Below are positions 1-5,397 of a stretch of 5,397 bases of DNA, in pieces. The DNA comes from Gemmatimonadaceae bacterium (GTDB lineage Bacteria > Gemmatimonadota > Gemmatimonadetes > Gemmatimonadales > Gemmatimonadaceae), in NCBI GenBank assembly GCA_025451425.1, contig JANWKK010000071.1, forward strand, positions 1 through 5,397, in the 5' to 3' direction. Both the position numbers and the translations under genes were made by a program. A model generated the notes under the pieces. It made no database searches. It had not been told where the DNA came from and worked only from the letters and a program-made list of their open reading frames with translations. How positions within the stretch are numbered: the stretch's first letter is position 1; each line of letters begins with the position of its first letter.

Positions 1-1
1 G

Positions 2-967
2 AAGTTCTACGACGAGCTGTGCACAAGCCCGGTGTCGCTTTCGCCGGATCCGCGCCATACGCGTACCGTCGAGTGGAACGGGGTCCGGTATCCGAGCCTC
101 GAGGATGCGCTTGACGTGAGCAACACGATCCTCCATCTCGCACCGGAAACGAACGGCGCCGTATCGTACGCCACGTTCGAGCACGAGGAACACGTCACGG
201 GTGTCCCGCTGGTCGATCTGGCGGAAGGCATCCGGAGCGTGCGGATGACGTTCGGCGACATTACACGGCAAGTCAAGCGGCTGCTCATCAGCCCGTGCTG
301 GACGGGCATGATCAACAATGGCCGGGCCTACTCGGCGTGGTGCATCAACGTCGAGCGGTTGATTCCTTGGCGCACCCTGACCGGACGCCAGCATCTCTAC
401 ATGGATCATCCGTGGTATATTGACTTCGGCGAGCATTTCGCGAGCTATAAGCCCAAACTCGATCCGCACTTGACGGGCGACATCCTTGTGAGTCCGGTGG
501 ATGACAAGAGCCTCATCCTCAACTACATCACCCCGCACGGCAAGTGGCACATCCACTCGACGTACTACGACAACCTGCGCATGCTGACGCTCTCGCGTGG
601 TATCGAGCCGTGCTGGATCAACGACAAGGACGCCGCTCGCATCGGCATCGTCGACAACCAGTGGGTCGAGGTGTACAACGACAACGGCGTGATGGTGACC
701 CGTGCGGCGGTCAGCGCTCGCGTGCAGCCGGGAACGTGCATGATCTATCACGCGCCCGAACGCACGATCTCGATGCCGAAATCGCAGGTTCGCGGCGGAC
801 GGCGCGCCGGCGGTCATAACAGCCTGACGCGCACGAGAATGAACCCGCTCCAAGTCGCCGGCGGCTACGGGCAGTTCTCGTGGGGCTTCAACTACTGGGG
901 ACCGATCGGAATCATGACCCGCGACACGCACGCAGTCGTGCGTGCCCTCGAAAAACTGGAGTGGTAG
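2..967 (+). CDS. narG: Respiratory nitrate reductase alpha (molybdenum) subunit, C-terminal part; 5' end outside window
   Basis: NarG is the catalytic subunit of the NarGHI complex and reduces nitrate to nitrite at a bis-MGD molybdenum site on the cytoplasmic side of the membrane. Only the last 321 residues are here, about a quarter of the usual 1,200-1,250. The reading frame is open from base 2, so the gene enters from the left. Recognisable NarG blocks, numbered from the first visible residue, are LIPWRTLTGRQ (120-130), NYITPHGKWHIHSTY (174-188), YHAPER (249-254) and GGHNSLTR (about 270-277), followed by a GFNYWG motif near the end. From about residue 170 this is the molybdopterin-dinucleotide-binding domain. 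The protein stops soon after the block matching KNIDW of E. coli NarG, so it lacks the roughly dozen-residue E. coli tail. The twin-arginine-like N-terminus and the FS0 cluster ligands lie outside the window and cannot be checked. The GTG at 32 is internal, not a start. Confidence 0.97.
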   Translation, partial: KFYDELCTSPVSLSPDPRHTRTVEWNGVRYPSLEDALDVSNTILHLAPETNGAVSYATFEHEEHVTGVPLVDLAEGIRSVRMTFGDITRQVKRLLISPCWTGMINNGRAYSAWCINVERLIPWRTLTGRQHLYMDHPWYIDFGEHFASYKPKLDPHLTGDILVSPVDDKSLILNYITPHGKWHIHSTYYDNLRMLTLSRGIEPCWINDKDAARIGIVDNQWVEVYNDNGVMVTRAAVSARVQPGTCMIYHAPERTISMPKSQVRGGRRAGGHNSLTRTRMNPLQVAGGYGQFSWGFNYWGPIGIMTRDTHAVVRALEKLEW

Positions 968-992
968 AGTCGATCTTATCGACCACAGGGAG
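961..992 (+). promoter_or_regulatory. narG-narH junction: hairpin followed by narH ribosome binding site
   Basis: A perfect 6-bp inverted repeat, GTCGAT (969-974) and ATCGAC (978-983) with a CTT loop, begins two bases after the narG stop codon. GTG (961-963) and CAC (984-986) could extend it across a bulge that holds the stop codon. The Shine-Dalgarno sequence AGGGAG (987-992) follows directly, 8 bases before the narH ATG, and fixes that start. The repeat and its position are seen directly. A role in translation or mRNA stability is inference. Confidence 0.4.
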
Positions 993-1000
993 TCAATGAC

Positions 1001-2496
<1,496 letters not shown>

Positions 2497-2503
<7 letters not shown>

Positions 2504-3129
2504 CAGTCGAAGCTACGACCGAGGAGGCGCGGGTTCTCGGGCTGTTCGCGCAGCTGCTCGAGTATCCGCACTCCAACCCGGCGCCGACGGCGCGCGAGTG
2601 CCGGGAGCTGATCGCATCGGAGAGCGCGGAGGCTGCCACGCTCCTCGGCGAGTTTGCGGCCTTTGCCGAACGCACGCCGCAAAATACGCTGGAGGAAGTC
2701 TTCACCGGCACCTTCGACCTCAACGCGTCGTGCCACCCGTACGTCGGGTACCACATGTTCGGCGAGGCCTACAAGCGCAGTGCTCTCTTGCTCGAACTCA
2801 AGGAACGGTTCCGCGAGCACGGGTTCGATCCCGGGGTCGAGTTACCGGATCACATCGCGGTGCTGCTGCGCTTCATGTCGATCTGTCCGGACACCGAATT
2901 GACCGACGAGATCGCGCGTGAGGCGCTGCTTCCGACGCTCGAGCCGATGACGATTCCGCCGGAGCCGGAGCCGGTCGACGAGGACGAGGCTGCGCCGGAA
3001 GTCTTCGACATGGGCGACGACTATCGCCGCGTGCTGCACGCGCTACGGCTGATCTTGCAGGCACGTTACGGTCTGCCCGATCAAATCCAGCCGATCCCCA
3101 TCCCCGATCAGGAACGTTTGGTTTCGTAG
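2497..3129 (+). CDS. narJ: Nitrate reductase assembly chaperone (delta subunit), NarJ/TorD-like
   Basis: NarJ is a cytoplasmic chaperone, not part of the final enzyme. In known systems it binds the NarG N-terminus and allows cofactor insertion before membrane attachment. The 210 residues are a little short beside E. coli NarJ (236). The family pattern is clear: LFAQLLEYPHS near the N-terminus, then VFTGTFDLNASCHPYVGYHM, FGEAYKRSALLLEL, and PDHIAVLLRFM. A proline- and acid-rich linker (residues about 154-171, PPEPEPVDEDEAAPEVFD) separates this core from a short helical C-terminus ending in a PDQ-repeat tail. The ATG lies inside the end of narH (ATGGTAG, 2497-2503). The only SD-like stretch, GCGAGG at 2478-2483, is 13 bases away and weak, so translation is probably coupled to narH termination. 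Position between narH and narI is canonical. Confidence 0.95.
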
Positions 3130-3139
3130 GCACTCTCGG

Positions 3140-3160
3140 GCTCGGAAAACCGAGCGGAGG
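3140..3160 (+). promoter_or_regulatory. narJ-narI junction: hairpin abutting the narI ribosome binding site
   Basis: GCTCGG (3140-3145) and CCGAGC (3150-3155) form a perfect 6-bp stem with an AAAA loop in the 37-base gap. The Shine-Dalgarno sequence GGAGG (3156-3160) starts at the next base and sits 6 bases before the narI ATG, which fixes that start. There is no T-run after the stem, so it is not a standard terminator. The structure could set narI translation level or mRNA stability relative to narGHJ. That role is inference. Confidence 0.45.
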
Positions 3161-3166
3161 AAAAGC

Positions 3167-3904
3167 ATGTCAAACACGTTTCTCTGGGCTGTTTTCCCCT
3201 ACATGGCCATCGCGATCTTCGTCGTTGGCGGGTTGATCCGGTACTTCAACGACCGGTTCTCGTTCTCGAGCCAGTCATCGCAGTTCTTGGAAAACCGGAT
3301 GCAGTTCTGGGGATCGACGCTTTGGCACTACGGGATCATCCTGATATTGATCCCGCACACGCTCGGGTTTTGGTTTCCGAAGCTATGGGCATTGCTCATC
3401 TCCGACCAAACACGGCTGTACATCCTGGAGGTGACCGGACTCGCGCTCGCGGTCATGGCGATCGTCGGGCTCGCGATCTTGATCTACCGGCGGCTCGTCA
3501 ACGCGCGCGCCCAAAGTGTCACCACCGTCATGGACTGGGTACTGCTGGCCGCGCTCGGGGTCCAGGTGGTGATGGGGTTCTGGATCGCGTTCTTCTATCG
3601 TTGGGGTTCCGAATGGTATCTGCATACCTCGGTACCTTGGCTGGCGTCACTGTTTGCCTTCAACCCGCAGATTCAGTACGTGACGGCGATGCCGCTGCCG
3701 GTGAAGATACACATGTTGAACGCGTTTGTGATCCTGTCGCTGTTCCCGTTCACGCGCTTGGTCCACGTGGTGACGCTTCCGCTGCCGTACCTGTTCCGGC
3801 CGTATCAGGTCGTTATCTGGTATCGCCAGCGGAAGGCAATCTACGACGCGCCGACCGGGGTCGCCAGCATCGGACCCGACGTGCCCTACTTGCGGCGCGG
3901 CTAA
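3167..3904 (+). CDS. narI: Respiratory nitrate reductase gamma subunit (di-heme cytochrome b)
   Basis: NarI anchors NarGH to the cytoplasmic membrane, oxidises quinol and passes electrons to NarH through two b-type hemes. The 245 residues contain five hydrophobic segments at about 5-25, 49-70, 86-108, 121-143 and 178-200, as in E. coli NarI (225 residues). Heme ligands are visible: H54 (LWHYG) and H64 (IPHTLG) in helix 2, and H182 (KIHMLN) and H200 (RLVHVV) in helix 5. These match E. coli H56, H66, H187 and H205 with identical spacings of 10 and 18. The block LFPFTRLVHV and the following RPYQ motif are family hallmarks. After RPYQ there is a polar tail of about 30 residues, longer than the few residues in E. 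coli. GGAGG, 6 bases upstream, supports the start. A 54-base gap without a terminator follows, so transcription may continue downstream. Confidence 0.97.
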   Translation: MSNTFLWAVFPYMAIAIFVVGGLIRYFNDRFSFSSQSSQFLENRMQFWGSTLWHYGIILILIPHTLGFWFPKLWALLISDQTRLYILEVTGLALAVMAIVGLAILIYRRLVNARAQSVTTVMDWVLLAALGVQVVMGFWIAFFYRWGSEWYLHTSVPWLASLFAFNPQIQYVTAMPLPVKIHMLNAFVILSLFPFTRLVHVVTLPLPYLFRPYQVVIWYRQRKAIYDAPTGVASIGPDVPYLRRG

Positions 3905-3921
3905 GCAGGGGTCTTCGGTAC

Positions 3922-3954
3922 CGCCTTTTCCTCCGCTATTTCCTACGGAAGGCG
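3922..3954 (+). promoter_or_regulatory. Inverted repeat covering the ribosome binding site of the small acidic ORF
   Basis: In the 54-base gap after narI, CGCCTT (3922-3927) is the exact reverse complement of AAGGCG (3949-3954). Two more U-G wobble pairs (3928-3929 with 3947-3948) would lengthen it to 8 pairs around a 17-base pyrimidine-rich loop. The right arm contains the whole Shine-Dalgarno candidate GGAAGG (3947-3952), 6 bases before the ATG at 3959, so a folded hairpin would hide it. The loop also holds CCTCC (3930-3934), a sequence able to pair with a Shine-Dalgarno site. No T-run follows, so a terminator is not supported. Function is inferred only. Confidence 0.35.
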
Positions 3955-3958
3955 CATC

Positions 3959-4156
3959 ATGGAAACACTCGCTCCGCCCATTCCCGTGTTGCCCGAACTG
4001 AGCGCACCGTCGTGCGAACAGGCCGTACCCGGCAATACCGCCAGCGAAGAAGAAGACGGCAAGCTCGAGAGCGGGGGCGGAGCACCGGAGCCGTTGCAAG
4101 GGGGCGGCGACCCGGAAAGCGACGACGAAAGCGGCGCTGAAGGCGACGGCACGTGA
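3959..4156 (+). CDS. Small acidic, probably disordered protein of unknown function (65 residues)
   Basis: I do not recognise a family. The 65-residue product has 16 acidic residues, one lysine and no arginine, giving a net charge near -15. The N-terminus is proline-rich (METLAPPIPVLPELSAPSC) with a single cysteine at 19. The rest is Glu/Asp/Gly/Ser-rich (EEED at 30-33, GGG at 39-41 and 48-50, DPESDDESGAEGDG at the end). There is no signal peptide or membrane helix, so a soluble, unstructured cytoplasmic protein is likely. Support for a real gene: GGAAGG at 6 bases from the ATG, a tight fit between narI and the next gene, third positions about 70% G/C, and absence of arginine, which random frames in such DNA rarely show. 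Against it: short, low complexity, and overlapped by a long antisense open frame. A partner or modulator of the neighbouring nitrate/nitrite proteins is possible but unsupported. Confidence 0.55.
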   Translation: METLAPPIPVLPELSAPSCEQAVPGNTASEEEDGKLESGGGAPEPLQGGGDPESDDESGAEGDGT

Positions 4157-4173
4157 GGGCGCGAGTCGCGCCC
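4157..4173 (+). repeat. Near-perfect 17-base palindrome directly after the small ORF stop
   Basis: GGGCGCGA (4157-4164) and TCGCGCCC (4166-4173) are exact reverse complements around a single G. As RNA this gives a 6-bp all-GC stem with a GAGTC loop, starting at the base after the TGA stop. It ends 5 bases before the GTG start of the HPP-like gene. The only SD-like stretch for that gene, GAGGG (4155-4159), is partly in the left arm. There is no T-run, so rho-independent termination is unlikely. An mRNA stability or pausing element, or a protein-binding palindrome, is possible. Confidence 0.4.
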
Positions 4174-4178
4174 GTCGC

Positions 4179-4730
4179 GTGAATGCGCGCCTAGAGCGAT
4201 GGACCCAAGTCAGCGCATTCGTCGCGGTACCGGCGGTGCTCGCAGTCTTGACGGCGACGCAAAGTCGCCTGCAAAGCCGCGCGACCGAGTTCTTGGTGCT
4301 GCCGCCGTTCGCCGTCGTCATCTATCTGGTTTTCCGGGATCCGCTGGGAAAGTCGGCAAATCTGCGGTCGATCGTCGTCCTGCCGTGCATGGCGGCGGCT
4401 GTCGGCCAACTCTCCTATCGCTATCTCGGTTTGACGCCGGCGGGTGTCGCAGTCGACACGATGTGCGTACTCTCGCTGCAATCATTCTTGAGAGCGCGAA
4501 TGCCGGCGGCCTTAGCACTGTCGGTGCTCGCGATGCTCCTGCGCGTCGAATCGACGACCTACGTCCTCGGCGTCGCGGAGGCATCGACGCTGATCGCGAT
4601 CGCCTTTTTCCTGTGGCGGAGGGTCCTCATCGCGCCGCTGTTGCGTGAGGAGCCATCGGCCGCGACGCGCGGCGAAACCGTTTCCGAACGCGATACTTCC
4701 CCAGCAAACGTCATGCCAAGGATGCCCTAG
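4179..4730 (+). CDS. HPP-family-like integral membrane protein, possible nitrite transporter
   Basis: A 183-residue hydrophobic protein with likely membrane segments at about 10-27, 36-52, 63-83, 87-104 and 108-150, the last long enough for two helices. The layout and motifs LLPPF-type (VLPPFAVVIYLVF, 40-52), a polar FRDPLGKSANLRS turn (52-64), and RMPAALALSVLAMLL (107-121) resemble the HPP family. Some cyanobacterial and chloroplast HPP members carry nitrite across membranes. The diagnostic His-Pro-Pro is not intact: RMPAALAL appears where HPPA-ALAL would be expected, so the assignment is tentative. The polar C-terminal tail (156-183) is probably cytoplasmic. The start is a GTG 22 bases after the small ORF stop. 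It has no well-placed Shine-Dalgarno site, which suggests translational coupling. A GTG at 4233 would cut into helix 1. Location between a nitrate reductase and an FNT channel fits a role in nitrite or nitrate movement. Confidence 0.6.
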   Translation: MNARLERWTQVSAFVAVPAVLAVLTATQSRLQSRATEFLVLPPFAVVIYLVFRDPLGKSANLRSIVVLPCMAAAVGQLSYRYLGLTPAGVAVDTMCVLSLQSFLRARMPAALALSVLAMLLRVESTTYVLGVAEASTLIAIAFFLWRRVLIAPLLREEPSAATRGETVSERDTSPANVMPRMP

Positions 4731-4733
4731 ACT

Positions 4734-4771
4734 AACGAAGACTCACCTCGCTATCTAGCCGGAGGTTCGTT
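4734..4771 (+). promoter_or_regulatory. Composite hairpin enclosing the ribosome binding site of the FNT gene
   Basis: The 42-base gap holds nested inverted repeats. The outer pair is AACGAA (4734-4739) and TTCGTT (4766-4771). The inner pair is ACCTC (4745-4749) and GAGGT (4762-4766). GCT (4750-4752) and AGC (4757-4759) can stack inside with an ATCT loop and a two-base bulge. T4766 can belong to only one of the two main arms at a time. GGAGG (4761-4765), 7 bases before the ATG at 4773, lies inside the fold, with four of its five bases paired to the CCTC of ACCTC. This is the best candidate in the window for a structure that restricts translation. The pairing is seen; regulation is inference. 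Confidence 0.45.
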
Positions 4772-4772
4772 C

Positions 4773-5397
4773 ATGCGTGACACGCTCTACGCCGATCCAG
4801 ACGCGAAGGGTCCGGAAGATCCCGGTACGTATGTCGGCACGCCGGTCTTGGACTTTGTCAGGCCGCCCCAGTTGGTCCAGACGATGGTCGAGACGGGAGC
4901 ATCGAAGGGCGATCTCCCGATCGGACAGATCTTGGTGCGCGGCATGCTCGGCGGAGCGTTTCTCGCGTACGGCACGAGCATGGCTTTCTTCGGGGTCGCG
5001 CAGGGGATGCTGCCGATCCTCGGTGGGGCTCTCTTCCCACTCGGTTTTATCGTCATCAACCTGCTCCAGGTCGACCTGGCAACGGGCTACTTCTGTTACG
5101 TACCGCTGGCATTTCTCGAGGGCCGCATGCCGTTCGGGAAGGTGGTACGTTGCGTGTTCTGGGTCTATATCGCGAACTTGATCGGCAGCCTCATCTATGC
5201 GGTCATGTTGTGGGCGGCGTTGACGATGACCGGTCACGCTCCGGACGGCACCGGCATCTCTGCGATCCTGATCAAGATCGGACTGGCAAAAACCGTCCAC
5301 TACGAACAGTTCGGTCTGGCCGGAGCGTTCACGGCCTTCATCAAGGGGATGCTCTGCAATTGGTTCGTGACCTTGGGCGTCATCCTGCCGATGACCA
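4773..5397 (+). CDS. Formate/nitrite transporter (FNT) family channel, N-terminal part; 3' end outside window
   Basis: FNT proteins are pentameric membrane channels for formate, nitrite or related small anions (FocA, NirC). In a nar locus nitrite is the likely substrate. The 208 visible residues begin with a polar, Tyr- and Asp-containing extension of about 28 residues. The family core follows: LVQTMVETGASKGDLPIGQI (34-53), RGMLGGAFLAYGT (56-68), GGALFPLGFIVINLLQ (84-99), DLATGYF (101-107), WVYIANLIGSLIYAVMLW (130-147) and FIKGMLCNWFVTLGV (189-203). About four and a half of six helices are seen. The conserved central histidine (H209 of FocA) would lie just past the right edge and cannot be checked. 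The usual ELFTGN-type segment is altered (A103 for the common Phe, Y106 for the common Asn, Q99-V100 for Gly-small). GGAGG 7 bases upstream fixes the start. The gene is cut by the window end, with no sign of frame loss. Confidence 0.9.
   Translation, partial: MRDTLYADPDAKGPEDPGTYVGTPVLDFVRPPQLVQTMVETGASKGDLPIGQILVRGMLGGAFLAYGTSMAFFGVAQGMLPILGGALFPLGFIVINLLQVDLATGYFCYVPLAFLEGRMPFGKVVRCVFWVYIANLIGSLIYAVMLWAALTMTGHAPDGTGISAILIKIGLAKTVHYEQFGLAGAFTAFIKGMLCNWFVTLGVILPMT

Noticed and set aside
32..967. A separate 311-residue gene starting at GTG 32
   Set aside because: The frame is open to the left edge and the sequence is continuous NarG; nothing supports initiation at 32.
3076..3110. Direct repeat CCCGATCA (3076-3083 and 3103-3110) near the narJ end
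   Set aside because: It encodes a repeated PDQ in the NarJ tail and is short; coding constraint explains it adequately.
3905..3958. Terminator or promoter between narI and the small ORF
   Set aside because: The TTTT stretch is inside the left arm of the inverted repeat, not after it, and no convincing -35/-10 pair is visible in the gap.
4157..4178. Rho-independent terminator after the small ORF
   Set aside because: The GC stem is strong but no T-run follows; the next bases are GTCGC and then a start codon.
3647..4321. Long antisense open frame (224 codons) across narI, the small ORF and the HPP-like gene
   Set aside because: The product is Arg/Ala-rich without domains, crosses three better-supported genes, and is the usual shadow frame of GC-rich coding DNA.

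Overview
The window is one co-directional, GC-rich bacterial gene block, all on the + strand, covering most of a membrane-bound respiratory nitrate reductase operon and a transport tail behind it. The order is narG (3' end only), narH, narJ, narI, a small acidic ORF, an HPP-like membrane protein, and the 5' part of a formate/nitrite-channel (FNT) gene that runs off the right edge. The nar genes follow the canonical GHJI order, and every cluster- and heme-binding residue that can be checked is present. High G+C at third codon positions, Shine-Dalgarno (SD) motifs of the GGAGG type and ordinary bacterial codons indicate a bacterium. The sequence alone does not fix the phylum; divergent high-GC lineages such as Eremiobacterota, Chloroflexota or Actinomycetota are possible, and this is only an impression.

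Bases 2-967 encode the last 321 residues of NarG, the molybdenum subunit. Bases 1001-2503 encode NarH, the iron-sulfur subunit, with all 15 cluster cysteines and the tryptophan that marks a [3Fe-4S] cluster. Bases 2497-3129 encode the assembly chaperone NarJ, whose start overlaps the narH stop. Bases 3167-3904 encode NarI, the di-heme cytochrome b subunit with four histidine ligands. Together NarGHI passes electrons from quinol through two hemes b and the iron-sulfur chain to the molybdenum site, where nitrate becomes nitrite. NarJ acts during assembly.

Bases 3959-5397 are the less ordinary part. A 65-residue, arginine-free, strongly acidic ORF is followed by a five-helix protein resembling the HPP family, some members of which carry nitrite, and then by an FNT-family channel, which in nar/nir contexts usually carries nitrite. 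The layout suggests that nitrite made by NarG is handled by the HPP-like and FNT proteins. No NarK-type antiporter is visible, though one could lie outside the window.

Every junction in the block that has a gap carries an inverted repeat touching or covering the next ribosome binding site. The clearest are before narI and before the FNT gene. These repeats and the acidic ORF are the features that standard annotation would miss. No promoter, rho-independent terminator, RNA gene, mobile element or CRISPR array was found.
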